Assembly (NCBI GenBank): GCA_050329415.1
Contig: JBHJOS010000015.1
Location: forward strand, 1 to 64,000
Source of the DNA: JANNOG01 sp050329415
Lineage (GTDB): Bacteria > Actinomycetota > Actinomycetes > Actinomycetales > JBBAYJ01
Length of the DNA stretch: 64,000 bases
Direction of reading: 5' to 3'
The stretch's first letter is position 1. Every line of letters begins with the position of its first letter. Shown one piece after another: positions 1 to 7,907 of this stretch. The notes beneath the pieces are model-generated. The model had not been told where the DNA came from. It searched no databases and saw only the letters and a list, made by a program, of their open reading frames with translations. A program made the translations under genes and the position numbers.

Positions 1-852
1 TCCTGGACCGTCGCCCTCGACAACGTCTCCACCGTCCCCGCCTGGCTGTCCGACACCCTCTGCAAGGCCGTCACCGGCGACGGCATCGTCGACCGCGCCC
101 TGTTCACCGACGACGACGTCACCGTCCTGGCCTTCCGCCGCGTCATCACCCTCACCTCCATCGACGCCGGAGCCCTCGCCGGAGACCTCGCCGAACGCCT
201 CGTCCCCGTCGAGCTGCACCGCATCCACCCCACCCACCGCCGCGCCGACGAACACATCGAGGCCGCCTACCAAACCGCCCGTCCCGCGTTGCTGGCCGAC
301 TTGCTCGACCTGCTCGCCGCGGTCCAGGCCGCCCTGCCGGGAGTCGAGCTGGTGGAGCTGCCGCGGATGGCCGACTTCGCCCGCCTGCTCGCCGCCCTCG
401 ACACCGTTACCGGCTGGCACACCCTGCCCGCCTACACCGCCGCCGCGGCCGAGGCCACCGCCACCGTCCTCGACACCCACCCCGTCGCCCTCGCCGTCCG
501 CCACCTCCTCACCACCCAAGCCACCGGCTGGACCGGCACCGCCGCCGACCTCCTCACCACCCTCACTCCCGGCCACGGTGAGGCCGTCCCTCGCGGGTTC
601 CCCGCCACCCCCCGCGGCCTCGCCGGACAACTCCGCCGCGTCGCCCCCGCCCTGCGCGCCGCCGGCATCGACGTCGAGTTCACCCGCGACGGCACCGCCG
701 GCGGCACCCGCCTCATCCGCCTCACCCACACCCCGCCGCCCCCCTCGGCACCGACAGGGACAGCGGGCAACCGTCATGACCGTCATGACCGTCATGACCG
801 GCCGCTGACCAGCGAGGACACCCATGACGGTCCACGCGGGCAACCGTCATGA
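1..852 (+). CDS. C-terminal part of an element-borne replication ATPase/primase-helicase-like protein (5' truncated by window edge)
   Basis: The frame is open from the first base, so the N-terminus lies outside the window; 283 residues are visible. The visible part starts in a motif-rich stretch (SWTVALDNVST, VTGDGIVDR, FRRVITLTSIDAG, LAERLVPVEL) that resembles the back half of AAA+/superfamily-3-type helicase or primase-helicase proteins carried by actinobacterial integrative elements; I know it by resemblance only. The last ~25 residues are low complexity because the gene runs into the CCGTCATGA repeat array, encoding repeated NRHDRHDRHD residues. Codons are very C-ending and the gene precedes excisionase and integrase genes, consistent with a replication module of an integrative element. 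The Walker motifs are not in view, so the enzymatic class is unproven. Confidence 0.6.
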   Translation, partial: SWTVALDNVSTVPAWLSDTLCKAVTGDGIVDRALFTDDDVTVLAFRRVITLTSIDAGALAGDLAERLVPVELHRIHPTHRRADEHIEAAYQTARPALLADLLDLLAAVQAALPGVELVELPRMADFARLLAALDTVTGWHTLPAYTAAAAEATATVLDTHPVALAVRHLLTTQATGWTGTAADLLTTLTPGHGEAVPRGFPATPRGLAGQLRRVAPALRAAGIDVEFTRDGTAGGTRLIRLTHTPPPPSAPTGTAGNRHDRHDRHDRPLTSEDTHDGPRGQPS

Positions 853-998
853 CCCCGGCCCCGACCGTCATGACGCCCACCCGCCGACACCACCGCCGGT
901 GCCTCGACCGTCATGACCGTCATGTGACCGTCATGCGCTCAACCCGCCCCTGACCAGCACCAACACCCCCGCCATGACGGTCATGACGGTCATGACGG
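771..998. repeat. Iteron-like array of the 9-bp word CCGTCATGA in both orientations
   Basis: Three perfect head-to-tail copies of CCGTCATGA lie at 771-797. Single copies follow at 844-852, 865-873 and 908-916, with one-mismatch copies at 917-925 and 928-936. The reverse complement TCATGACGG occurs three times in tandem at 972-998 (first copy starts with C) and a partial copy is at 823-830. The centre TCATGA is itself a palindrome, so forward and inverted runs bracket about 175 bp. The array begins inside the end of the upstream ATPase gene and stops just before the excisionase. Such spacing and orientation suit binding sites for a replication initiator or element regulator; the function is inferred. 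Confidence 0.75.
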
Positions 999-1038
999 TC
1001 CACCGCCCACACCCTCACCCGGAAGGAACCCCGCCACC

Positions 1039-1227
1039 GTGTCCCGCCCCCGCACCCACCTCACCATCGCCGAGGTCTGCGACGAACTCGGCGTCTCCCG
1101 CTCCACCTTCTACGACTGGCGCGCCAAAGGCCGCGGCCCCCGCAGCCTCCGCCTGCCCAACGGCGAAATACGCATCCGCCGCACCGAACTCGACAACTGG
1201 CTCACCGGCTGCGAGGAAACCCCGTGA
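1039..1227 (+). CDS. xis: Excisionase/AlpA-like helix-turn-helix protein
   Basis: A 62-residue protein with a GTG start. Residues 8-30 (LTIAEVCDELGVSRSTFYDW) form a MerR-superfamily/AlpA-type helix-turn-helix, followed by the basic stretch around residues 34-45 and the RTELDNWL ending typical of recombination directionality factors. It should bend DNA at the attachment site and steer the integrase toward excision. Its TGA overlaps the GTG of the integrase gene (GTGA), so the two are translationally coupled. The start is supported by family length; no strong ribosome binding site is visible. Confidence 0.85.
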   Translation: MSRPRTHLTIAEVCDELGVSRSTFYDWRAKGRGPRSLRLPNGEIRIRRTELDNWLTGCEETP

Positions 1228-2648
1228 CCGAGACCACCTACGACGTCAAGGTCTGGTCGGTGAAGACCTACGAGCGGAGGGCTGGCCGCAGGTATCGAGT
1301 CCGATGGACCGTGGCCGGCAAGGAACACCATCGGACGTTCCGCACACGCGCTCTCGCGGACGGCTTCCGCGCCGAACTGCTCACGGCTACCCGCCGAGGG
1401 CAGCCGTTCGACCTCACGACAGGCACCCCGACATCACCGTCGATGTCCTCGACCGAGGTCTCGTGGCTGTCGCATGCGCGGGCCTTCGTCGACGCCAACT
1501 GGTCGCGATGGGCGCCTCGCTCACGGCAGTCCGCGGCCGATGCCCTCGCCTCGGTGACCATGGCTCTGTTGCCCGACGTCGGTGATCGGCCACCGCAAGC
1601 GACCGTTCGGCGGGCCCTCGTGCGATGCACCTTCACGGCGACGTCTCGCCCCGACGTAGCGGACGAGGCGGAGAGCGCGCACGCCCTGGCCTGGGTCGAG
1701 CGTCACACGCCCCCGCTGGCGGCGCTCAACGACGCCGCCGCGGTCCGTCGGTTGCTCGACGCCCTCACGCGGAATCTGGACGGTCGCCCGGCGGCCGCCA
1801 ACACGGTGGTACGACGGCGCGCCCTACTGCACGCTGCCCTGGCCAACGCCGTCGAGGTAGGTCATATCCCGACGAATCCGCTGGAGCGAGTGCGGTGGCG
1901 GCGGCCCCGGGACGGCGACGCCGTGGAACTCCGCGTCGTCGTGAACCATGAACAGGCCCGCCGCCTTCTCGACGCCGTCGCCCAGACGGGACCTCGCGGT
2001 GGCCACTACGTCGCGTTCTTCGCCTGCATGTACTACTCGGCACTCCGGCCAGCCGAGGCCGTCAACCTGCGCCGCCAGGACGTCACGCTCCCCAAGGGGC
2101 CCGGTCAATGGGGAGAGCTGCGCCTGTCCGCCTCCGACCCCAGCACCTCGCCTCACTGGACGGACGACGGCGCCCGGGAGCCGCGCCAGCTCAAGCACCG
2201 CTCGACCGGCCACGTGAGGCCGGTGCCGTGCCCTCCGCCGCTGGGGGTGATCCTCACCCGGCACCTCGAGCAGTTCGGGACCGGCGCCGGAGGTCGGCTG
2301 TTCGTGAACTCGCGCGGCGGGACGGTCGCCGCGAGCACCTACAGCCGTACCTGGGCGGCCGCCCGTCGGCGCGCGCTCACCGCGGAGGGGGAGGCGTCCC
2401 CACTCGCGCGACGGCCGTACGACCTCCGGCACGCCGCGGTGTCGACATGGCTGAGTGCCGGCGCTGACCCTGCCGTCGTGGCCGAGTGGGCCGGCCACAG
2501 TGTGGCCGTCCTCTTGCGGGTCTACGCCAAGGCCGTCAGCGGCCGGGACGAGCACGCCCGCCGGCAGGTTGAGGCCCTCCTCGCCAGCGAGGCATCCGAC
2601 CACGCGCCGGACGAGCGGACCGGCGAACGTTCCGTGCATGTTCCGTGA
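1224..2648 (+). CDS. int: Tyrosine recombinase (site-specific integrase)
   Basis: A 474-residue phage/ICE-type integrase that inserts and excises the element at the neighbouring tRNA-Ser gene. The N-terminal ~75 residues look like an arm-binding domain (WSVKTYERRAGRRYRVRW), followed by a core-binding region and the C-terminal catalytic domain. Catalytic residues are visible: Arg275 in SALRPAEAV, Arg402 in the box PYDLRHA (the usual leading His is a Tyr here), His425 in AGHS, and the nucleophile Tyr434 in RVYAK. It overlaps xis by 4 bp, and its stop is 109 bp from the 3' end of the tRNA, the usual position of an integrase relative to its att site. It appears intact. Confidence 0.95.
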   Translation: MTETTYDVKVWSVKTYERRAGRRYRVRWTVAGKEHHRTFRTRALADGFRAELLTATRRGQPFDLTTGTPTSPSMSSTEVSWLSHARAFVDANWSRWAPRSRQSAADALASVTMALLPDVGDRPPQATVRRALVRCTFTATSRPDVADEAESAHALAWVERHTPPLAALNDAAAVRRLLDALTRNLDGRPAAANTVVRRRALLHAALANAVEVGHIPTNPLERVRWRRPRDGDAVELRVVVNHEQARRLLDAVAQTGPRGGHYVAFFACMYYSALRPAEAVNLRRQDVTLPKGPGQWGELRLSASDPSTSPHWTDDGAREPRQLKHRSTGHVRPVPCPPPLGVILTRHLEQFGTGAGGRLFVNSRGGTVAASTYSRTWAAARRRALTAEGEASPLARRPYDLRHAAVSTWLSAGADPAVVAEWAGHSVAVLLRVYAKAVSGRDEHARRQVEALLASEASDHAPDERTGERSVHVP

Positions 2649-2800
2649 GCAACCGACGCCCACCGTGCAGGACCGGACGTGGCCGGACGTGCTCGCCTGA
2701 TGACGATCACCTCGGCGAACGACGGATGCCGCAGCTCAGCGGCCGTTTCGCCTGCTGCGGAGGGCGAGGGATTCGAACCCCCGGGCACGGGATGGGTACC
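2649..2800. other. Probable right attachment region of the integrated element (att core inside the 3' half of tRNA-Ser)
   Basis: The integrase reads toward the 3' end of tRNA-Ser(UGA). The 109 bp between the integrase stop and the tRNA 3' end contain no gene and would be the integrase arm-site region. The tRNA 3' half from about 2758 to 2800 (T-arm and acceptor) is the expected crossover core. The matching copy should lie left of this window, so the direct repeat cannot be seen. This is inferred from gene arrangement. Confidence 0.5.
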
Positions 2801-2850
2801 GCGCCTACGGTTTTCAAGACCGTCTCCATCGGCCACTCGGACAGCCCTCC
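2758..2850 (-). tRNA. tRNA-Ser (anticodon UGA)
   Basis: The reverse complement folds as a class II tRNA of 93 nt. The acceptor arm GGAGGGC (2850-2844) pairs with GCCCTCC (2765-2759), with discriminator G. The anticodon loop CTTGAAA carries TGA (2816-2814), the variable arm is long, and the T-loop GGTTCGAATCC is intact. CCA is not encoded; CAG follows the discriminator base. It is the apparent insertion target of the element on its 3' side. Confidence 0.97.
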
Positions 2851-2927
2851 AGGAGTCCGGAGGGGCCGCCACCGCAGCGCCGCCGGAGCCACCAGTTTGT
2901 CACGACACCGCAACCCGGCTCCCGCCG

Positions 2928-2933
2928 TACGAT
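2928..2933 (+). promoter_or_regulatory. Candidate -10 box (TACGAT) upstream of the STAS gene
   Basis: TACGAT fits the actinobacterial TANNNT -10 pattern and sits 50 bp before the STAS start codon, in the gap between the divergent tRNA-Ser and STAS genes. No clear -35 hexamer is visible. Tentative. Confidence 0.3.
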
Positions 2934-2982
2934 GCACACGGCACAGGCGGAGCCCACGGGCCACCAAGTCGAGGGAGTGACC

Positions 2983-3345
2983 ATGGCAGCACCGGACAGG
3001 ACGCCGCGTCCGGTCTCGGCCGACCCGGGGGATGTGTCGGTCTTCTTCGAGAACGGCGCCACGGTCATCCTGCTTCGGGGCAACATCGATCTGTCGGTGG
3101 CCGACGACCTCGAGCACGCCGGCCGCGACGCCATCGACGCCGAGCTGCCCGTCCACACCGACGTCCGGGCCGTCGACAGCATCGACTCCGTCGGCATCAG
3201 CTTCCTCATCCGGCTCGCCGGCAACGCCCGCGCCGCCGGGACCGGGGTGTCGCTCGTCGGCCCGGCCCCCCGCGTGAGCGAGCTGCTCACCCTGCTGGAG
3301 GCGGACGACCTGTTCCAGTGGATCGACCCCACCGACTCCCCGTGA
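2983..3345 (+). CDS. STAS-domain anti-sigma factor antagonist (SpoIIAA/RsbV-like)
   Basis: A 120-residue single-domain STAS protein. In partner switching the unphosphorylated antagonist binds an anti-sigma kinase and frees its sigma factor or other target; a conserved Ser is the phosphorylation site. That region is the stretch RAVDSIDSVGISFLIRL, equivalent to the DSSGLG loop of SpoIIAA, so one of its Ser residues is the likely site. The start at 2983 is chosen because GAGGGAG at 2971-2977 is a good ribosome binding site; an in-frame ATG at 2932 has none. The RsbW-like gene follows 7 bp after its stop, and the SpoIIE phosphatase that could reset it lies on the opposite strand just beyond. Confidence 0.88.
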   Translation: MAAPDRTPRPVSADPGDVSVFFENGATVILLRGNIDLSVADDLEHAGRDAIDAELPVHTDVRAVDSIDSVGISFLIRLAGNARAAGTGVSLVGPAPRVSELLTLLEADDLFQWIDPTDSP

Positions 3346-3352
3346 CCGAGCC

Positions 3353-3838
3353 GTGCCCGAACCCCTGACCGAGGCGAGCCCCCCGGTCCCCGCCCGCGGT
3401 CCGCTGCTGGTCTGGGAAGTCGCCGAGCCGGGTGCCCTCTCGACCGTGCGCGCGGCACTGTGCGAACAGGCGGGCAACCAGCCGTTGCAGACCCCTGACG
3501 ACGGGCGGCGGGTGCTGGCCTCCGTCGCTGAACGAGTGGGCCTGGTGTTCAGCGAGCTCGCCACCAACGCCCTGCGCCACGGCCGTCGGCCCGTGACGGT
3601 CACGCTGGCCCGCTCGGCGGCCGGGTGGCTGGTCACGGTCTCGGACGGACACCAGGACGAGGGGCCGGTCGTCGTGGAACGGACCCGCAACGGTTCCGGC
3701 GGCCACGGCATCCGCCTGGTGCTGCAGCTGGCCCGCACGGCTGGGTGGTACCGGGACTCCGAGCTCAAGCACGTGTGGGCCGAGGTGCCGGACTCCCCGC
3801 CGCCGCGGCTGATGGCCTCCCTGACCGGGGCCCGCTGA
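3353..3838 (+). CDS. RsbW-like anti-sigma regulatory serine kinase (HATPase_c)
   Basis: A 161-residue GHKL ATPase of the anti-sigma factor type. The N-box is clear (LVFSELATNALRHG, about residues 63-76), the G1 box is around VSDGHQDEG, and the glycine-rich lid is NGSGGHGIRLV. Family knowledge says it phosphorylates a STAS antagonist and sequesters a sigma factor. It starts with GTG 7 bp after the STAS gene, so the two form a kinase/antagonist pair. Its last 74 bp overlap the 3' end of the convergent SpoIIE phosphatase gene. No sigma factor gene is adjacent, so the output partner is unknown. Confidence 0.88.
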   Translation: MPEPLTEASPPVPARGPLLVWEVAEPGALSTVRAALCEQAGNQPLQTPDDGRRVLASVAERVGLVFSELATNALRHGRRPVTVTLARSAAGWLVTVSDGHQDEGPVVVERTRNGSGGHGIRLVLQLARTAGWYRDSELKHVWAEVPDSPPPRLMASLTGAR

Positions 3839-6467
3839 GCGCCCGCGGCCGCGGCCGCGGCGACAGGTGAGCGCACAGCAGAGCGACGTCATCAGCCAGG
3901 ACCCGCCCCGCCGTCTGAGCCGCCAGAACATCATCGGTGAACTCCGGCAGCGGCCGGTGCCGGTGCGCCAGGCACGCCCGGGCGAGGGCGACCAGGCCGT
4001 CGTGGAAGCGGCGGTCACGACGCTCCACCAAGCCGTCGCTGTAGCAGACGAGCAGGCTGCCCGGCGGAACCGTGACCTCACCCGCCAACTGCCGGCCAGG
4101 GCCCACGGCGAACAGCGGCCCCGAACGCCCGGCCGTGAGGAACTCCGCCTCCCCCCAGGGCTTGACGAGCAGGGGCGGCGGGTGGCCGGCGCAGGCGTAT
4201 CGCAGGACGCCGGTCGCCGCGTCGAAGTCGGCGTAGAGCGCTGTCGCGAACCCGATTGCCGGTCCGCCCGGGAAGGCGCGGATCTGGTCGATGGCCACCG
4301 CGGGGTCCCTGGCCTCGACCGCCACCGTGGCGAGCGCGCTGCGGAGCTGGCCCATGGCCGCCGCGGCCGTGACGTCGTGGCCGACGACGTCCCCGACGAT
4401 GATCACCCCGCGCCCGTCCGGCCGCGCCACCACGTCGTACCAGTCGCCCCCGACCGACAACGCCTCACTGCTGGGCACGTAGCGCGCGGCCGCCGCGATT
4501 CCCTCGACCGCGGGGAAGCTGCGCGGGAGCAGCGCCTGCTGGAGCTTGACGGCGGCGTCGTGCTCGACGTCCGTCGCCGTGACCCGGCGCAGGGCCGCGG
4601 CGCACTGGTCGGCGAAGGCCGCGTGCAGCGCCCGGTCCTCCGGCACCGGGCCCCGGCCGGCCTCCCACGCGTACCACGCCAGCCCTCGCACCCGGCGGTT
4701 GACGACGAGCGGGAGGACCGCCCACGACGACCGCTCGGCTGTCGGCCATCCGGGTGGCCCGGTGGCGGGCGCCCCACCTTCGGCCGACGGCCCGTACCGC
4801 GGCGCCCAGGCCGATACCGCCCCGCCGCGAGCCGCATCGTCGCCGGTGCGGATCGCGAGCGCCAGGTCGGGCGCGGGAATACCCGACCTGGCGTGCGGCC
4901 GCAACGCGCCGGACCCGTCGGGCAGGAGCAGCCCGGCGTCCCGGGCGCCGAGCTGGCGCCGCGCCCCGTCGAGGACGAGGGCGACGACTGCCTCGGTCGT
5001 CGGCGCACGCCCGAGACGGCTGGTGAGGTCCTGCAGCACCCCGAGCCGGCGGGCCGAGTCAACCGTCTCGGCGGAGAGCCGGATCCGCACCAGAACCTCG
5101 GCAAGGCGCGCCGCGGCGGCGGCCGCCTCCTCGCGCCTCACCGGGTCACCCGCCACGTCCCCGTCGTGGACGGACGACAGGACACCGAGCACCCGATCAC
5201 CGGCCAGCAGCGGCGCCGCCACGACCGTCTCGAGAGCCGCGTCGGCCCCGGGCCCGGCTGCCGGGTCCGATGCCGCGCGGACCTCGGCCACGACCCTGCG
5301 CTCGGCCACGGCCCGGGCCTCGGCCCGGGCCTCCGGCGACCCGGCCCCGACGCCCGGGCTCCCGGCCTGCCCAGTCAGCACCAGGGTGTGGTCGCGTCCC
5401 GCGAGGACACCCGGGGCGTGAGTGTGCCACGCGGCGATCACATCGTCCGTGGTCGCCGCGCGGAAGACGGCGTCGGCGAACTCGCGCAGCCGGACCAGCC
5501 GGACAACCCGCGCCTGGGCCGCGAGCCGGGCCTCGCGGTGGGTGGCCTCCCGGCGCTCGGCGGCGCGGCCGTGGCCCACCTCCACGGCCAGCACCCAGGC
5601 CGCGAGGCCCGCGACGAAGAGGAACGCGGTGAAGTAGGCGAGGGCCGCGGGCAGCGAGTCCGCCTGGTCGGCGAACACCCCCCGGCCGTCGGCGACCAGC
5701 GAACCCTGGACGCAGGTCACGACGAGCGCCGACGTCAGCGCGCCCCGGACACCGAGCCGCAGGGCCGCCCACATCATCCCGCCCAGAGCGAGGTAGCCGA
5801 CCGGGCGAGTGCCTACGACCAGCGATGACGCGGCGAGAACCGTCACGAGGACGAGGACAGCCGCCCACTCCGCCCTCGCTGTCCGACCACGCCGGGCGGA
5901 AGGCGGCAGCGAGGACGCCCGTCCCCAGGCGACGAGCATCGCCCCCGCCACGAGCAAGCCGATGGCGTCCCCGGCCCAGTAGAAGCCGACGGTCGGCCAC
6001 CATTCGGCACCCTGGGCGACCATCGAGACCGCCGTCCCCGCCGCCCCGCCCAGCCCGGCCCCGAGGACCAGGGCCGCGGCGACGAACGCCACGAGGCCCC
6101 GTCGGGTGCCCAGGTCCCGGTCGGGGGCCCAGTGCCGGAACAGGGCCGCGGCGAGCAGGACCTGGAGCAGGTTGACGGCGGCATACGCCTGCGCCCAGCC
6201 GATGGCCAGGCCGAACCAGGCACTCGCCAGGCTCTCGGAGAGCCCCCCGGCGGCGAGCGCCCACCCCCAGCGCCGACGCGGGCTCAGCACGAGCGCGGCC
6301 AGCACGACGCCGTTGGCCGGCCACGGGATCGGGTAGCCGCGGTACCCGTCGAAGAGGTGCGTGGCGGTGACCGCGAGGAGGAGGTGCCCCGCGAGGACCG
6401 CGAGGAACAGGGCCGGGCCGCTCGCCCGGCCGGCCACAGGCGATCGCCCGCGACCGAGCCACGTCAC
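3765..6467 (-). CDS. MASE1-GAF-GAF-SpoIIE (PP2C) membrane serine phosphatase
   Basis: A 900-residue protein. Residues ~15-300 are a MASE1-like membrane sensor with about eight hydrophobic segments (including GYPIPWPANGVVLAALVL). Two GAF-like regions follow (~315-460 and ~470-625), then a SpoIIE/RsbU phosphatase domain (~640-860) with metal-binding motifs GGDWYDVV, GDVVGHDV, CYSDGLVERRD and DDVALL. It probably dephosphorylates a STAS antagonist in response to a membrane or ligand signal. GTG start at 6467 is supported by AGGAGG six bases upstream. It lies 55 bp after the last che gene on the same strand, so it is probably the tail of the chemosensory operon. The Pro/Arg-rich C-terminal tail overlaps the convergent kinase gene by 74 bp. 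Confidence 0.9.
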   Translation of the reverse strand: MTWLGRGRSPVAGRASGPALFLAVLAGHLLLAVTATHLFDGYRGYPIPWPANGVVLAALVLSPRRRWGWALAAGGLSESLASAWFGLAIGWAQAYAAVNLLQVLLAAALFRHWAPDRDLGTRRGLVAFVAAALVLGAGLGGAAGTAVSMVAQGAEWWPTVGFYWAGDAIGLLVAGAMLVAWGRASSLPPSARRGRTARAEWAAVLVLVTVLAASSLVVGTRPVGYLALGGMMWAALRLGVRGALTSALVVTCVQGSLVADGRGVFADQADSLPAALAYFTAFLFVAGLAAWVLAVEVGHGRAAERREATHREARLAAQARVVRLVRLREFADAVFRAATTDDVIAAWHTHAPGVLAGRDHTLVLTGQAGSPGVGAGSPEARAEARAVAERRVVAEVRAASDPAAGPGADAALETVVAAPLLAGDRVLGVLSSVHDGDVAGDPVRREEAAAAAARLAEVLVRIRLSAETVDSARRLGVLQDLTSRLGRAPTTEAVVALVLDGARRQLGARDAGLLLPDGSGALRPHARSGIPAPDLALAIRTGDDAARGGAVSAWAPRYGPSAEGGAPATGPPGWPTAERSSWAVLPLVVNRRVRGLAWYAWEAGRGPVPEDRALHAAFADQCAAALRRVTATDVEHDAAVKLQQALLPRSFPAVEGIAAAARYVPSSEALSVGGDWYDVVARPDGRGVIIVGDVVGHDVTAAAAMGQLRSALATVAVEARDPAVAIDQIRAFPGGPAIGFATALYADFDAATGVLRYACAGHPPPLLVKPWGEAEFLTAGRSGPLFAVGPGRQLAGEVTVPPGSLLVCYSDGLVERRDRRFHDGLVALARACLAHRHRPLPEFTDDVLAAQTAGRVLADDVALLCAHLSPRPRPRALSGPRSGRPSAAAAGSPAPRPTRA

Positions 6468-6522
6468 CGTGCCTCCTCTCGCCCGCCCGCCCGGCCGTTC
6501 CGCGGAGCGGGTGGCGACGACG

Positions 6523-7011
6523 CTACGCGATGACCACGGACATCACACCCGGGCCGTAGCGCGGCACCTCGACGGTGATGTCCTCCCGCGGTGCGGCCTT
6601 CACGGCGATCGCCCGCACGTCCGCGCGCAGTTCCTCGGCGGTACCCGCCACTGAGTACAGCCTCAGGTGGGGAGCCCCCTCGGCGTTGAACACCGACGCC
6701 AGGACGTTGAGAATCTCGCCGGCGTTCTCGCGCAGCACGGGGGACAGCGCACCGTCCTCGATAGCCGCGTCGGCGCCGCCGGGCGGCACCAGGCCGATCG
6801 CTGCGCCGAGGCGGGCCGCCAGCGCCAGGTCGAACACGATGACGGCGGCCGAGTGCATGGCGTCGTCGACGTAGAGGGCGACGAGGGACCCCGAGTCGCC
6901 CCCGACGGTCGGCGGCGTCGCGCCCGGGGCGACGTCGACGTCCTTCCCGATGAGGCCGGAGACTGTGTCCCGGAGGTCCTTGAGGGGCGGGATGGCGGTG
7001 GTGACGGTCAT
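6523..7011 (-). CDS. CheX/CheC-like chemotaxis phosphatase family protein (1)
   Basis: A 162-residue protein related to CheX/CheC, which dephosphorylate CheY-P. The stretch RENAGEILNVLASVFN (around residues 94-109) resembles the E-x-x-N phosphatase helix. The first half holds LVALYVDDAM and VIVFDLALAARLGAAIG. Start at ATG 7011 is supported by GAGGAG upstream. It follows the second cheY by 39 bp. Sequence similarity to the other CheX-like gene here is weak, so this copy may bind a different response regulator or be inactive. Assignment is by motif and context. Confidence 0.6.
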   Translation of the reverse strand: MTVTTAIPPLKDLRDTVSGLIGKDVDVAPGATPPTVGGDSGSLVALYVDDAMHSAAVIVFDLALAARLGAAIGLVPPGGADAAIEDGALSPVLRENAGEILNVLASVFNAEGAPHLRLYSVAGTAEELRADVRAIAVKAAPREDITVEVPRYGPGVMSVVIA

Positions 7012-7050
7012 GGTTCTCCTCGATCTACTACGGGGTCGACGGCCGGTCGC

Positions 7051-7413
7051 TCAGGCGAGCACGGGGGCGAGGACCTCACCGAAGGCCTCGGGGCTGAAGG
7101 GCTTGGCGACGAGGAAGAGAGCACCGGCCGCCTCGGCCCGCTGGCGCATCTCGGAGGACCCCTCCGAGGTGACGAATCCGAACGGCGTCGCGTCGCCGGA
7201 CGAGCGCAGCGCGACGAGGAAGTCGATGCCGGTGAGGTTCGGCATGTTCCAGTCCGACAGGACGAGGTCCGGCCGCTCGCTCGCCACCTTGGCGAGGCCG
7301 TCCTGGCCGTCGACGCCCTCGACGACCTCGACCTCGTCGAAGCCTGCCTGGCGCAGTGTGCGGATCACGATCTGGCGCATGACCTTGCTGTCGTCGACGA
7401 CGAGGACCTTCAC
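7051..7413 (-). CDS. cheY: CheY-like single-domain response regulator (2)
   Basis: A 120-residue receiver domain with no output domain. Acidic pocket residues are DD in LVVDDSK, the phospho-acceptor Asp54 is in VLSDWNMP, the Thr/Ser position is GFVTSEG, and Lys104 is in LVAKPF. It should be phosphorylated by CheA. The GTG start overlaps the stop of the upstream CheX-like gene (GTGA) and GGAAGGAG lies upstream. Together with the other CheY in this operon it gives CheA two diffusible outputs or one output and one phosphate sink. Confidence 0.9.
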   Translation of the reverse strand: MKVLVVDDSKVMRQIVIRTLRQAGFDEVEVVEGVDGQDGLAKVASERPDLVLSDWNMPNLTGIDFLVALRSSGDATPFGFVTSEGSSEMRQRAEAAGALFLVAKPFSPEAFGEVLAPVLA

Positions 7414-7907
7414 GAGCGGGGCTCCTTCCCGGCGGTGGCGGCGGCCGGCGTGACTGCGGCCGTGACGGTGTGTGCTCCCCAGCGGAGGGTGGCGACCACG
7501 CCGCCGTCCCCGTCGGGGCCGGCTTCGATGACGCCGTTCCGGATCCGGCTGACCTCGGGCAGCGTGAGGGTCGACCCGTCCGGCAGCAGCGCCTTGAGGT
7601 TGCCCCCGAGGACGTTCGCGAGCTCGCCCATGGCATCGACGACGTCGGCCTCCTCGACGCCCACTCCGACACCCGCCAGCATCCGCTCGGCCACCGCACG
7701 GGCACCGGCGGCGTCCATGGCGATGGCGATGGCGGCCGGGGTCTCGCCGCGGACGGCGACCTGGGCGACCAGGCCGGGGCTGGCGACGCCGCCGTTCGGA
7801 GCCGGCTCGAGCAGGGCGCCGGGGTCGACGAAGGTCACCCACGCCTGTGCCAGGACCTCCGTCAGCGTGTCGCTGTCGATGTGGTCACCCACCCGGACGG
7901 CACTCAT
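7410..7907 (-). CDS. cheX: CheX-like chemotaxis phosphatase family protein (2)
   Basis: A 165-residue protein with the clearest CheX signature of the operon: DAMGELANVLGGNLKALL at about residues 91-108, matching the E-x-x-N motif that coordinates water for CheY-P hydrolysis. N-terminal residues AQAWVTFVDPGALL also fit the family. It sits between the two cheY genes, overlapping both by 4 bp (ATGA and GTGA), so synthesis of the three proteins is coupled. It likely removes phosphate from one or both CheY proteins in place of a CheZ. Confidence 0.82.
   Translation of the reverse strand: MSAVRVGDHIDSDTLTEVLAQAWVTFVDPGALLEPAPNGGVASPGLVAQVAVRGETPAAIAIAMDAAGARAVAERMLAGVGVGVEEADVVDAMGELANVLGGNLKALLPDGSTLTLPEVSRIRNGVIEAGPDGDGGVVATLRWGAHTVTAAVTPAAATAGKEPRS

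Noticed and set aside
974..1585. Open frame overlapping xis and int in another frame
   Set aside because: Pro/Arg-rich low-complexity product, begins in the repeat array, and overlaps two genes with clear motifs.
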